A stretch of 64,000 nt of DNA from Bacteroidia bacterium. GTDB lineage: Bacteria; Bacteroidota; Bacteroidia; UKL13-3. The notes beneath the pieces were generated by a model that was given only the letters and a program-made list of their open reading frames with translations, did no database searches and had not been told where the DNA came from. Position numbers and translations under genes: made by a program. Shown one piece after another: positions 24,633 to 34,204 of this stretch (the stretch's first letter is position 1; each line of letters starts with the position of its first letter). The stretch lies in contig JAKLJI010000001.1 of the NCBI GenBank assembly GCA_023151275.1, positions 1,813 to 65,812 of the forward strand, given 5' to 3'.

Positions 24633-26306
24633 ATGAATACCAACAGAGGCGACTTACATGCTCCCAAAGGGACCAATTTATCATGCAAGGGATGGGTACA
24701 AGAAGCAGCACTTCGGATGCTGCACAACAATCTCGACCCGGAAGTAGCTGAGAAACCTGAAGATTTAATTGTTTATGGTGGAATAGGAAAAGCTGCACGA
24801 AACTGGGAAAGCTTTGATTTAATTGTTAAAGCATTGCGCGACTTAAACGAGGATGAAACACTACTTGTTCAATCGGGCAAACCGGTTGGCATACTTCCAA
24901 CACATCCGGATGCCCCTCGGGTAATCATATCCAATAGCATGTTAGTTCCTAAATGGGCAACCTGGGACCATTTCCACGAATTGGATAAAAAGGGACTTAT
25001 TATGTACGGTCAGATGACCGCAGGAAGCTGGATTTATATTGGCTCCCAAGGGATAGTTCAAGGTACTTATGAAACCTTTGCAGAGGCTGCACGTCAGCAT
25101 TTTGGAGGAAGCCTGAAAGGAACGCTGTCTGTGACTGCCGGTTTAGGTGGAATGGGTGGTGCACAACCTCTTGCTGTTACCATGTGCGATGGAGTTTGTT
25201 TGGCAGCAGAAATGGTAGAATGGCGTATTAAAAAGCGCATCGAGACGCGTTACCTTGATGTGATGAGCAGAGATATTGATCAAGCGATAGACATGGCTCT
25301 TAAGGCCAAGAGCGAAGGAAGAAGGCTATCAATTGGGGTATTGTGCAATATTGTTGACCTGTTAGAACGATTAATTGAACGCAACGTAGTTCCTGATTTG
25401 TTAACCGATCAAACATCAGCACATGATCCTCTGAATGGATACTATCCTGAAGGAATTGCAGAAGAAGTTGCGGACCGCATGCGTAAAACAAATCCGGAAA
25501 AATATGTGCGTGCATCACTTGACACGATGGCCCATCACGTAAAATTGATGATAACACTTCAAGAGAAAGGCGCCATTGTATTTGATTACGGTAATAATTT
25601 GCGTGGTCAGGCCCACGATCAACGGGGAGTAAAAAATGCGTTTGCATTCCCGGGCTTTGTCCCTGCATACATTCGTCCATTATTCTGTGAAGGCAAAGGA
25701 CCGTTTCGTTGGGTAGCTTTGAGTGGAGATCCTCAAGATATTTACACAACAGATGCTCTCATGAAAGAACTATTCCCTGAAAACCATTCCCTTCATCGCT
25801 GGCTTGATATGGCACAGGAAAGGATTGCATTCCAGGGATTACCTGCCCGTATTTGCTGGATTGGACAAGGTGACCGTGAGAAAGCAGCACTTGCATTTAA
25901 CGATTTGGTAAAAACAGGTAAGGTAAAAGCACCAATTGTTATTGGCAGGGACCATTTGGATACGGGATCAGTAGCTTCGCCAAACCGTGAAACAGAAGCC
26001 ATGAAAGATGGTTCTGATGCAATTGCTGACTGGCCAATTTTGAATGCACTTATTAATACTGCCGGTGGGGCGAGTTGGGTAAGCGTTCACCATGGCGGAG
26101 GAGTAGGAATGGGTTATTCAATTCATGCAGGAATGGTGATTGTGGCAGATGGAACCGAAGCTGCTGCCAAGCGATTAAAAAGGGTATTGCACAACGACCC
26201 GGCAATGGGAGTAATCAGACATGCAGATGCAGGTTATGATATTGCCATTGATACTGCTCGGAAACACCGATTGGACTTGAAGCAACGCTTAGAAGACAAG
26301 CAATAA
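24633..26306 (+). CDS. hutU: Urocanate hydratase
   Basis: The 557-residue enzyme converts urocanate to imidazolone propionate, the second step of histidine breakdown, using bound NAD. Family blocks are intact: [20 protein letters not shown] at the N-terminus, [26 protein letters not shown] (NAD-binding), the [13 protein letters not shown] block with the active-site Cys, and [15 protein letters not shown] near the end. The start is fixed by family alignment and is only 5 bases after a strong -7 box. The other histidine-use genes (hutH, hutI, hutG or ftcD) are not adjacent, so it is a single-gene unit between a promoter and a terminator. Confidence 0.96.
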   Translation: MNTNRGDLHAPKGTNLSCKGWVQEAALRMLHNNLDPEVAEKPEDLIVYGGIGKAARNWESFDLIVKALRDLNEDETLLVQSGKPVGILPTHPDAPRVIISNSMLVPKWATWDHFHELDKKGLIMYGQMTAGSWIYIGSQGIVQGTYETFAEAARQHFGGSLKGTLSVTAGLGGMGGAQPLAVTMCDGVCLAAEMVEWRIKKRIETRYLDVMSRDIDQAIDMALKAKSEGRRLSIGVLCNIVDLLERLIERNVVPDLLTDQTSAHDPLNGYYPEGIAEEVADRMRKTNPEKYVRASLDTMAHHVKLMITLQEKGAIVFDYGNNLRGQAHDQRGVKNAFAFPGFVPAYIRPLFCEGKGPFRWVALSGDPQDIYTTDALMKELFPENHSLHRWLDMAQERIAFQGLPARICWIGQGDREKAALAFNDLVKTGKVKAPIVIGRDHLDTGSVASPNRETEAMKDGSDAIADWPILNALINTAGGASWVSVHHGGGVGMGYSIHAGMVIVADGTEAAAKRLKRVLHNDPAMGVIRHADAGYDIAIDTARKHRLDLKQRLEDKQ

Positions 26307-26315
26307 ATTAGAAAC

Positions 26316-26343
26316 AAAAAAGGTTGCCTAGGCAACCTTTTTT
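26316..26343 (+). terminator. Intrinsic terminator of hutU
   Basis: An almost perfect palindrome with 13-base arms (26316-26328 and 26331-26343) and only TA between them gives an A-run before and a T-run after the stem. It could act in both directions. Confidence 0.88.
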
Positions 26344-26377
26344 GTTATATCAATTTTATCTGAACTATTCGAACCAA

Positions 26378-26500
26378 GGGCCGACTAGCGGCCCCGGCCC
26401 AACCTTTACTCAAGCCATTTTTCAATGGCAAGCTCTTGTGGGATAAACAATTAAGGTTGAACCTAATCCCAATATCGTTGTCGTTAAAGACGAAAAACGA
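26378..26500. other. Hairpin-containing intergenic region between hutU and the LytTR regulator gene
   Basis: Between the two convergent gene ends there is a GC-rich 6-base stem with a 5-base loop (26378-26383 with 26389-26394) and a second imperfect stem (about 26475-26500). Neither is followed by a T-run on the minus strand, so they are not obvious terminators of the regulator gene. No gene is seen. Confidence 0.4.
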
Positions 26501-26578
26501 AAGTACTTATTTTTGATGAATTTCCTATTTTTTTTACAAATCTAAATCCTCACTTCGTCCCAAATTTGAAATGTGGTC

Positions 26579-27358
26579 TTAAATAATGGTTGAAAGGTTC
26601 TCGAGACTTTTCAGAAAAGCTTCCTTTTTTCTTCTTGATACTTCAACCTCTGCACCATCATTCATCACTACAATTCCCCCTTCACCTTTAATATACTTTT
26701 TGATGTATTTCAGGTTAATCAGATTAGAATGATGCACTCGACAGAAATTGTAATTTTGGAGCAGCTCTTCGTATTCCTTCAAAGTTCTACTCACCAAAAT
26801 CGGCTTTTCATTAATAAGGAAGAATCGAGTATAATTTGCATCGGATTCACAGCGGATAATTTGGTCCAAGGAAATAAACAGAATGCCTTCTGAGGTTGGC
26901 AAACTGAGTTTGTAGTTTTGATTTCCTATAGCCTTCAGGTTATTGAGTAAATTTTCAATTTGAGCCTGTCCCTCCTGCTTGTCCCTATTGATGAATTTTG
27001 CATGTGCTTTACGAATTGAATTCCCCAACTCTTCCATGTCGATTGGCTTTAGCAGGTAATCGAGAGCGCTGAATTTTATAGCCTGAATTGCATAATTGTT
27101 GTAAGCTGTTGTAAAGATTACATCAAAGGTTCTATTGGGCACCTCGTTCAGCAAATCGAATCCATTTTTGTAGGGCATTTCAATATCCAGCAAAACCAGG
27201 TCCGGATCATGCCTTGCGATTAGCTCCTTAGCTTCATCTACATTTGCAGCTTCACCAACGAGAAGCACAAGATCCTGGAAGTGACTCAATAAGGATTTAA
27301 GCGCATTTCGGCCTCTTTGCTCATCCTCTACAATAATTGTTTTCAATACATCAGCCAT
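26579..27358 (-). CDS. LytTR-family response regulator
   Basis: The 259-residue protein has an N-terminal receiver domain with the acidic pocket (EDE, 11-13), phosphoacceptor Asp 58 in LVLLDIEMP, the Thr in FTTAYN and Lys in LLKPID. A LytTR DNA-binding domain covers about 150-255 (the ILVSRTLKEYEELL, FCRVHHSNLINLKYIKKY and VSRRKKEAFLKSL blocks). It overlaps the upstream histidine kinase gene by 8 bases, so the pair forms a dedicated two-component system. LytTR regulators bind promoter repeats; the target genes are not evident. Confidence 0.93.
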   Translation of the reverse strand: MADVLKTIIVEDEQRGRNALKSLLSHFQDLVLLVGEAANVDEAKELIARHDPDLVLLDIEMPYKNGFDLLNEVPNRTFDVIFTTAYNNYAIQAIKFSALDYLLKPIDMEELGNSIRKAHAKFINRDKQEGQAQIENLLNNLKAIGNQNYKLSLPTSEGILFISLDQIIRCESDANYTRFFLINEKPILVSRTLKEYEELLQNYNFCRVHHSNLINLKYIKKYIKGEGGIVVMNDGAEVEVSRRKKEAFLKSLENLSTII

Positions 27359-30344
27359 GGTGAATAGGTAATTTAACTATGATTCGTGTTCCACATGCAG
27401 CGCCATCTGAATCTACCAAATCAATTACTTCAATATTAGGACCAAATCCATACAATTTCTTCAAAATTTCAATTCTTTCTGCTGTAATTTTCATAGCCTT
27501 TGATTGGTGGCCTCCTGATTTTTCTTTCCGGATTTTCATAGCAGCTTCCCTTCCTATGCCATTGTCCTCAATAATACAGGTGAGAATATTCTCATCTTCC
27601 ATAGACAAAGAAAGCTTAAGAACACGGTGGGTAGTTTTGTACTGAAGCCCATGCCAAATGGCATTTTCAACAAAAGGTTGAATAACCATAGTTGGAATTT
27701 GATCATCAAGATTGACAGATTTATCCAAGGCCAGGTGGAATTCAAATCCATTATCCATGCGCAAGGACTCCAATTCAATGTATAGTCTTAAAAATTCTAT
27801 TTTCTGGGAGATTGAAATAAAGGTTGATTCTGAATTATCTAGAATCATGCGTACAAGTTTGGCGAATTTACTCAGGTATTTAGCCGCTTCCATCCCTTGG
27901 TGATTCAACACAAAATCCTGGATTGAATTCAGGGAATTAAAGATAAAATGCGGGTTCATCTGAGCCCTCAATGCCTTCAGTTCCAGTTCACCCATCATAC
28001 CCGACACCTTCATTTTTTGTTGTTCATTTCTAAGAACAACTTTAAATCTCCAGTAGAACCCGAATCCAATAAGTAAAAGCGTCATAAACAAAACAAGGCC
28101 TTTAAACAACCAGGTTTGCCACCAAGGCTGAGCAATTACAAAACGAATGGAGGCAATGTTCCGACTGAAGATACCATCTGCATTTGACGCCTTAACCAAA
28201 AACCGATACTCACCAGGTGGTAATTGCGAGAAAGAAGCGAAACGTCGCTCACCTGCATCAATCCATTCCTCCTTTAAACCCTCTATCTTGTAGTAATAGC
28301 GATTATTGCCAACGAAATTGTAGTCGAGTGCAACAAAATCAAAAGAAATATCATTCTCCTTGTAGGTAAGGTAAAGGCTGTCTGCAAGGTCCAATTGTTT
28401 ATTAAAAACTTTGATTTGTTTAATAACCACCGGACAATTGGAGGTATCATCTTTCAACTGCTCTGGAGTGAACCAGGAAAATCCATTCACACCGCCAAAT
28501 ACAAGCTGATTATCGGAGAGTAAACAAGCAACTTTTTCATTGAACTCATTCCCCTGAAGTCCATCATAGCTGTCATAATTTTTGATGGAATAATCCCGTA
28601 GGTCAAGTCTTGATAGGCCTGAATTGGTACTCATCCAAACCTCTCTGCGGTTTGAAGCAAGTAATAACCCATAAACATTGTTATTCGCAAGTCCCTGATT
28701 ATCGGTAATACTCAATACAGAGCCATCCTTTTTCTGCACCAATAATCCTTGACTGATTGTACCAATTAACAAGCTTCCATCCGGCACCATGAGTACTGAA
28801 ACAACATGAATTTTTCGACCATTTCGCGAAACCAGTACCGGTTCAATTTGATCCCCTTGAATGGAATACCGATAAAGTCCACGTGTGGTAGCAATTAGGA
28901 ATGACCCGGAATTAAGCCTGTAAAAGGTTCTTACATTGTTTCCACTTAAACCAGAGTTTGCAATATCAAAGGTTTTAAGTACCTCACGGGATTGCACATC
29001 AACAAGCAAAAGACCTTCACGTGTACCAACCCAAAAGCGTGATTCTGATTCGTGAAGGAGCGCATTGCACTGTCGGGAAATCAACCTGTTTTCTCCAAGC
29101 AAATTTATTCGACTGGCCTTACCTTTATTTACAGTTAAATCAAAAATTCCATCCTGAGTAGAAAGCAGAGCATGTCCTTGCAAATCGGGTCTTGGAGTGA
29201 TTGAGTAAATTCCAATTCCCGGCAAATTGGCTACCTGAGCAAGGCTTCTCCGACCAAAGTCAAAAAGGAGCACACGGCCATCATCTGTTGCTACTAAACC
29301 ATCGTTATTCCAGTTAGAAAGGGCAAAACAATTCAAACCAAAACCAGCTTCCTCGCCACTTAAGGAATTAAATTTAAACCGAAATGGATGATAGCGATTT
29401 AAGCCACCAGTTCGTGTTCCAATCCAAATATTGTTGTTTCTATCTTCAAAAATGCTGAGAATTTTATTGGTAGAAAGAGAAAATTTATTTCCAGATTCAT
29501 GCCTCAAAACCTGAACATCTCCAGTCTTAAAATTTATCGAGCGTAGGCCATCATCAAACCCAATAAGTACTAAGTTAGGAGTGGCATACATGCAGGTATA
29601 ATTTCCGGCATTCCCTAACTGAACTGTGGAACTGGCAATAAATTCGCCCGCCTTCAGGCTTCCGATTATTACCGATTGTTCATCTGTTAAAATGGCAATT
29701 TTATTCTTATCATTTACGCATAATCCGCGTATCAGAAAATCAACATTCAGGACTTCCTTTTCAATTTTTCCTGATTGTTGTTTGATGTACAATAGTTTGT
29801 CGGCAGAAGAAACCAATAGGTAATTCCTGTCATGAACAACAATTCCAGTTATCGGTAAATCTTTTAGGATTGGTTTGAAGCTTCCCGATTTGTAATCCAA
29901 TAAAAACAAGCCATTATCTGCTCCTAACCACGCCCCGAAAGCGGTTAGTTTTAGAAAGCGGGGTGAGTTGATATGAATAGGAATGATATAATTAACTGAT
30001 TTGAATGTTCGAGTATTTACAAGGCTTATTCCCGACTCCGTTAAAACACCCAGCTGATTGGAAAAGGAAGAAAGTTGCTGAATTCTTCCGGGATAAATTG
30101 AAGCCGGATCATTTTCATGGTACCTTAGCACATCAAACGAGTAACCATCAAAGCGGTTCAAACCATCCTCGGTTCCAATCCATAAAAAACCACACGAATC
30201 CTGCTCAATTGAAAAAACAGAATTCTGTGAAAGTCCTAGCTTATCATCAATTTGTTCAAACCGCAGAATTTGCGCTTGTACTTGAAACAACAATGCCTGT
30301 AAACAAATCAGGAAAAGCGACTTAATTCGTGGATTGAAACTCAT
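27351..30344 (-). CDS. Propeller-sensor histidine kinase (Reg_prop/Y_Y_Y, LytS-like kinase)
   Basis: The 997-residue protein has a signal peptide (LFQVQAQ cleavage), many two-component regulator propeller repeats (first FLWIGTEDGLNRFDGYSF, later NIWIGTRTGGLNRY and WMSTNSGLSRLD), a Y_Y_Y domain (IEGLKEEWIDAG and QLPPGEYRFLVKAS), one membrane helix near 753-775, and a short cytoplasmic kinase. The phosphoacceptor His lies in QMNPHFIFNSLNSIQ and the N-box in VENAIWHGLQ. Such sensors usually detect glycans or other extracellular ligands in Bacteroidetes, but the ligand here is unknown. Unlike hybrid one-protein systems, its regulator is a separate overlapping gene. Only 26 bases separate its start from the divergent prmA start. 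Confidence 0.93.
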   Translation of the reverse strand: MSFNPRIKSLFLICLQALLFQVQAQILRFEQIDDKLGLSQNSVFSIEQDSCGFLWIGTEDGLNRFDGYSFDVLRYHENDPASIYPGRIQQLSSFSNQLGVLTESGISLVNTRTFKSVNYIIPIHINSPRFLKLTAFGAWLGADNGLFLLDYKSGSFKPILKDLPITGIVVHDRNYLLVSSADKLLYIKQQSGKIEKEVLNVDFLIRGLCVNDKNKIAILTDEQSVIIGSLKAGEFIASSTVQLGNAGNYTCMYATPNLVLIGFDDGLRSINFKTGDVQVLRHESGNKFSLSTNKILSIFEDRNNNIWIGTRTGGLNRYHPFRFKFNSLSGEEAGFGLNCFALSNWNNDGLVATDDGRVLLFDFGRRSLAQVANLPGIGIYSITPRPDLQGHALLSTQDGIFDLTVNKGKASRINLLGENRLISRQCNALLHESESRFWVGTREGLLLVDVQSREVLKTFDIANSGLSGNNVRTFYRLNSGSFLIATTRGLYRYSIQGDQIEPVLVSRNGRKIHVVSVLMVPDGSLLIGTISQGLLVQKKDGSVLSITDNQGLANNNVYGLLLASNRREVWMSTNSGLSRLDLRDYSIKNYDSYDGLQGNEFNEKVACLLSDNQLVFGGVNGFSWFTPEQLKDDTSNCPVVIKQIKVFNKQLDLADSLYLTYKENDISFDFVALDYNFVGNNRYYYKIEGLKEEWIDAGERRFASFSQLPPGEYRFLVKASNADGIFSRNIASIRFVIAQPWWQTWLFKGLVLFMTLLLIGFGFYWRFKVVLRNEQQKMKVSGMMGELELKALRAQMNPHFIFNSLNSIQDFVLNHQGMEAAKYLSKFAKLVRMILDNSESTFISISQKIEFLRLYIELESLRMDNGFEFHLALDKSVNLDDQIPTMVIQPFVENAIWHGLQYKTTHRVLKLSLSMEDENILTCIIEDNGIGREAAMKIRKEKSGGHQSKAMKITAERIEILKKLYGFGPNIEVIDLVDSDGAACGTRIIVKLPIHHG

Positions 30345-30370
30345 TCAGTGAACTAAAATACAACTCTACA

Positions 30371-31198
30371 ATGAACAATTACTTAGTTTTTACTATAATC
30401 CTTGATGAAGAGCTGCGCGAAATTCTGATAGCCGAACTTGCCGAAATTGGTTTTGAAGGATTTATGGAGCAAGAAAATGGCATAGAAGCCTATTTACCGG
30501 AAGCCGATTTTGACCAAGAGGGCTTTGATTCAATTTTAACCCGCTATGGTATTGCACCAAACCAAGTTACGAAAAAACACCAGGAGCCAGAAAACTGGAA
30601 TGCCAAATGGGAAAGTGATTTTCAACCTGTTACTGTAGAAAACAAGCTCATTGTGAGAGCGCCTTTTCATGAGCCTTCAGGAGATTATGAACTCGAACTT
30701 ATCATTCAACCCAAAACTTCATTTGGTACCGGCCATCACGAAACCACCAGAACCATTTTAGGCCTGATGATTGAAAGCAACTGGAAAGAAAAATCAGTTT
30801 TTGATTTTGGAGCGGGAACTGGAATTCTTGCAATTTTGGCTAAAAAACTCGGAGCCGGTTATGTTTTTGCAAATGATATTGACGACTGGGCGGCTGAGAA
30901 TATCCTCGAAAATTTGGCACTAAACCATTGTGATGAAATTGATTTCAAAAAAGGAGGTTTAGAGGTTTGTCCGGAAAAAAGTTTCGATTGTATTTTGGCC
31001 AATATCAATAAAAATGTGTTAATGGGAAGTTTTGACAAGTTGTCCTCCGTATCACATGCAAAAACCGAATTATTCATTAGCGGATTTTTTGAAACTGATT
31101 TGCCGGATTTATTGATAAATGCTGAAGCCGCAGGATGGAAATTTATCGGCAAACGAGTTGAAAATGGCTGGTGCGCTGCCATTCTTCAAAAAGCATAA
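30371..31198 (+). CDS. prmA: Ribosomal protein L11 methyltransferase
   Basis: The 275-residue protein is a SAM-dependent methyltransferase of the PrmA family, which trimethylates ribosomal protein L11. The SAM-binding motif VFDFGAGTGILAILAKKLGA (about 143-162) and the preceding KTSFGTGHHETT block are typical, as is the catalytic-region LANINKNVL motif. The N-terminal part contains the L11-binding region (IEAYLPEADF). It is first in a plus-strand run with the SRPBCC-like gene 46 bases downstream. Confidence 0.94.
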   Translation: MNNYLVFTIILDEELREILIAELAEIGFEGFMEQENGIEAYLPEADFDQEGFDSILTRYGIAPNQVTKKHQEPENWNAKWESDFQPVTVENKLIVRAPFHEPSGDYELELIIQPKTSFGTGHHETTRTILGLMIESNWKEKSVFDFGAGTGILAILAKKLGAGYVFANDIDDWAAENILENLALNHCDEIDFKKGGLEVCPEKSFDCILANINKNVLMGSFDKLSSVSHAKTELFISGFFETDLPDLLINAEAAGWKFIGKRVENGWCAAILQKA

Positions 31199-31244
31199 AA
31201 AATTGAAAACTGCATTTGTATCTTTCACCCTGAAATTCCAACGT

Positions 31245-32255
31245 ATGAAAATTGTAAAGAAGGTTCTTATTGTTTTAGTTGGCCTGTTCATTATACTAAA
31301 TGGTATTGGCCTTTTATTACCCCGTGAAGTAAAGGTTGAGCGCAGTGTTGTAATAAAATCTGCCCCAACAGTTCCCTTTCATTTAATTAACGAATTAAAG
31401 GCATGGAAAGAATGGAGTCCCTGGCATAAACTCGACACCAATGCCGTTTGGACATTCAGCGAACCCGCTTCCGGGAAAGGAGCATGGTACAGTTGGGCAA
31501 GTGAAAATAAAAACGTTGGTAAAGGAAAATTGACTTTGATGGAAGTTAAGCCGGACGAACTTATTTCTACTAAGCTCGAATTTGACGGTATGGAACCATC
31601 GAAAGCCGAGTTTTTATTTGAAAAAAATGGGGACGAAGTGAAAGTAACCTGGACCATGGAAGCTGATTTAGGAGCATTTCCTCTAGCACGATTTTTCGGA
31701 TTATTTTTTGACAGCATGATTGGCCCGGATTATGAAAAAGGGCTTGCCAGCTTAAAACAACTCTCAGAAAATCAAACAAATCTACCGCGCATTGGAGGAT
31801 TTGAAGCTGAATTCAGAGATTTCCCTGGTCTTGATTACATTGGAATCCGCGAAAAAGTTAGTTCTGAAGTGATTGGTCAAAAAATGGGAGAATGGTATAG
31901 CACTTTAAGTGCAGAACTTAGCAAGCAAGGCGCTAAAATCAATCAGGCCCCGTTCTCAATAAATTACTCAGCAAGCGGAAATGTGTTCGACATTGAAGCA
32001 GCAATGGGATATACCGGAACAATTACTGAAAATGGCCAAATCAAAAAAGGACATCTTGATGCCGGAAAGGTATTGGTTGTAAAGTATTATGGAGACTACA
32101 TGAATACCGGAAGAATTTACCTGCCTGCATTTGAATTTTTAAGCCAGCAAGGTATGAAGGCCACTGGTGCTCCTTTGGAGTTTTATGTTACAGACCCTGG
32201 CATGGAAAAGGATACTAGCAAATGGTTAACAGAAATAATTTTCCGTGCCCAATAA
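31245..32255 (+). CDS. Membrane-anchored SRPBCC/GyrI-like protein
   Basis: The ATG at 31245 gives 336 residues and places one membrane helix at the very N-terminus (VKKVLIVLVGLFIILNGIGLL), so an earlier in-frame ATG at 31119, inside prmA, is rejected. Residues 28-175 resemble the SRPBCC/polyketide-cyclase ligand-binding fold (VERSVVIKSAPTVPFHLINE, then KAWKEWSPWHKL). Residues 190-336 resemble a GyrI-like effector-binding domain (GLDYIGIREKVSSEVIGQKM, FEFLSQQGMKATGAPLEFYV). It is probably a small-molecule binding protein facing the periplasm, but the ligand and role are unknown. Confidence 0.8.
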   Translation: MKIVKKVLIVLVGLFIILNGIGLLLPREVKVERSVVIKSAPTVPFHLINELKAWKEWSPWHKLDTNAVWTFSEPASGKGAWYSWASENKNVGKGKLTLMEVKPDELISTKLEFDGMEPSKAEFLFEKNGDEVKVTWTMEADLGAFPLARFFGLFFDSMIGPDYEKGLASLKQLSENQTNLPRIGGFEAEFRDFPGLDYIGIREKVSSEVIGQKMGEWYSTLSAELSKQGAKINQAPFSINYSASGNVFDIEAAMGYTGTITENGQIKKGHLDAGKVLVVKYYGDYMNTGRIYLPAFEFLSQQGMKATGAPLEFYVTDPGMEKDTSKWLTEIIFRAQ

Positions 32256-32262
32256 ACTAACC

Positions 32263-33552
32263 ATGAAATACCACAAACTCAATCAACAACTCTTTATTCG
32301 CAACAGAGCGCGATTCAAAGAACAGATTAAACCAAATTCAATAGCAATTTTCTATTCCAATGATGAACATCCTTGGAATGGCGATTCGCACCATACCTTC
32401 AAGCAAAACAGTGATTTATTCTGGCTCACGGGCATATCCCAAGAAGACACTATTTTGGTATTGGCACCTGATAACCCGGTTGCAGAAATGCGGGAAGCTT
32501 TGTTCATTAAGCGGACCAATGAAACCATGGTAATATGGAATGGACATAAGCATACCCTTGAAGAAGCTCGTGAAATCAGCGGAATTACTTCCATTTTTTG
32601 GAAAGATGAATTCGAAGCAAAAGTTCATCCTTGCATCAATTATTCATCTCATATTTACCTCAATCTAAACGAAAACGACAGGGCGGTTATTCATACGCCT
32701 TACAAGGATTTACGGGTAGCCAGAGAGATGCGCGACAGGTATCCTTTGCATCATTTTGAAAGGGCTGCGCCTATTCTTCATCGCTTAAGAAGCATTAAAT
32801 CTGACCTCGAGCTTGAACTCATGCGCGTGGCCGTTGACATTTCATCAAAAATGTTCAGAAGGCTATTGGGCTTTGTTAAGCCTGGTGTAATGGAATACGA
32901 AGTTGAGGCGGAAATAATCCATGAATTTATTAGAAACCGTGCAAATGGACATTCCTTTCACCCCATCGTAGCCTCTGGCAAGAACGCATGTATTCTGCAT
33001 TATGTAGATAACAATGGACCTTGCAGAGATGGGGAATTGTTATTGATTGACAGTGGAGCTGATTATGCCAACTATGCCAGCGATATGACAAGAACCATTC
33101 CGGTAAATGGAAGGTTTACACCACGTCAAAAAGCGGTGTACAATGCAGTTCTTCGGGTAATGCGTGGAGCACAGGCTCTTTTAAAACCCGGAGTTTTGTT
33201 GATGGAATACCACAAACAAGTTGGAGAATTGATGGAAAAGGAATTGGTTGACCTCGGATTAATCACCCTTTCGGATATCCAGAAACAAAATCCTTCCTGG
33301 CCGGCCTATAAAAAATATTTCATGCATGGAACAAGTCACTTCTTAGGAATCGACGTGCATGATGTGGGTATGCGTTATGAGCCCATGCAGGCAGGAATGA
33401 CTTTCAGTTGCGAGCCGGGTATTTATATCCAGGAGGAAGGCATTGGCATCCGTATTGAAAATGAAATGTTGATTACCAAGGACGGTTCATTAGACCTCAT
33501 GAGTCATATTCCTGTAGAGGCAGATGAAATTGAGCAATTGATGAACTCCTAA
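32263..33552 (+). CDS. Xaa-Pro aminopeptidase (aminopeptidase P family, M24B)
   Basis: The ATG at 32263 gives 429 residues. An AMP_N domain (residues 1-145, with SNDEHPWNGDSHHTFKQN) precedes the pita-bread metallopeptidase domain. The five metal ligands are visible: two Asp in LLLIDSGADYANYASDMTR, His in HGTSHFLGIDVHDVG, Glu in CEPGIYI and Glu in IRIENEMLI. It removes the N-terminal residue before proline in peptides, probably in the cytoplasm since no signal peptide is seen. It follows the SRPBCC gene by 7 bases, and its stop codon shares an A with the next gene's start. Confidence 0.95.
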   Translation: MKYHKLNQQLFIRNRARFKEQIKPNSIAIFYSNDEHPWNGDSHHTFKQNSDLFWLTGISQEDTILVLAPDNPVAEMREALFIKRTNETMVIWNGHKHTLEEAREISGITSIFWKDEFEAKVHPCINYSSHIYLNLNENDRAVIHTPYKDLRVAREMRDRYPLHHFERAAPILHRLRSIKSDLELELMRVAVDISSKMFRRLLGFVKPGVMEYEVEAEIIHEFIRNRANGHSFHPIVASGKNACILHYVDNNGPCRDGELLLIDSGADYANYASDMTRTIPVNGRFTPRQKAVYNAVLRVMRGAQALLKPGVLLMEYHKQVGELMEKELVDLGLITLSDIQKQNPSWPAYKKYFMHGTSHFLGIDVHDVGMRYEPMQAGMTFSCEPGIYIQEEGIGIRIENEMLITKDGSLDLMSHIPVEADEIEQLMNS

Positions 33553-34202
33553 TGTTTGAGCACGTAAATTGCTTCCTATTCGACATGGATGGGCTTCTGG
33601 TTGATTCAGAACCCTTATGGAAAATTGCGGAGAAAGAAGTTTTTGGCAAGCTAGGACTTAGCCTTGACGATGAGCTGCTAAGGCAGGTAATGGGATTTAG
33701 GCTAAACGAAGTAATTGCGCATTGGTACAGGTATCAACCTTGGGAAAATCCTGATTTTGCAAAGACCGAACGCGAAATAATTGACTGTATGAAGTCATTG
33801 ATACAACACCGGGCAACTGCAATGCCCGGTGTTTATGCGGTATTGGAAGAATTGCAACGCAGGAATGCCAAAATAGCCCTAGCCTCTTCCTCTTCCATAG
33901 AACTTATTGAAACGGTTGTTGAGAAACTGGAATTAGGCCCTTACCTACAGCGGTGTTTTTCGGCTCAAAATGAAACCTATGGAAAACCTCATCCGGCCAT
34001 TTTTATAAATGCTGCAGAAGCTATGCAAGCTAAACCTCACGAATGCCTGGTTTTTGAAGATTCAAAAAACGGAATGATTGCAGCACTGGCCGCAAGAATG
34101 CATTGCATAGTTGTCCCTGAAGAAGCCCATTTTGAAAAGGCTTGGTGGAGTTTAGCCGATGCCCGACTTAGCAATCTTGAAGAGTTCCTTAAGTTGATTT
34201 AA
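33552..34202 (+). CDS. HAD-superfamily sugar phosphatase (HxpB/beta-phosphoglucomutase-like)
   Basis: The 216-residue protein begins with HAD motif I FDMDGLLVDSEPLW (residues 8-21), then motif II LASSSS, a Lys in YGKPHP and motif IV FEDSKNGM. The cap domain between residues 20 and 85 and the overall layout match the hexitol phosphatase (YniC/HxpB) group or beta-phosphoglucomutase-like hydrolases. Likely substrates are sugar or sugar-alcohol phosphates. It starts within the stop codon of the aminopeptidase gene (TAATG), so it is translationally coupled. Confidence 0.88.
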   Translation: MFEHVNCFLFDMDGLLVDSEPLWKIAEKEVFGKLGLSLDDELLRQVMGFRLNEVIAHWYRYQPWENPDFAKTEREIIDCMKSLIQHRATAMPGVYAVLEELQRRNAKIALASSSSIELIETVVEKLELGPYLQRCFSAQNETYGKPHPAIFINAAEAMQAKPHECLVFEDSKNGMIAALAARMHCIVVPEEAHFEKAWWSLADARLSNLEEFLKLI

Positions 34203-34204
34203 CA

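Noticed and set aside
25300-25749. 149-codon minus-strand frame inside hutU
   Set aside because: hutU is conserved along its whole length and the antisense frame looks like its shadow.
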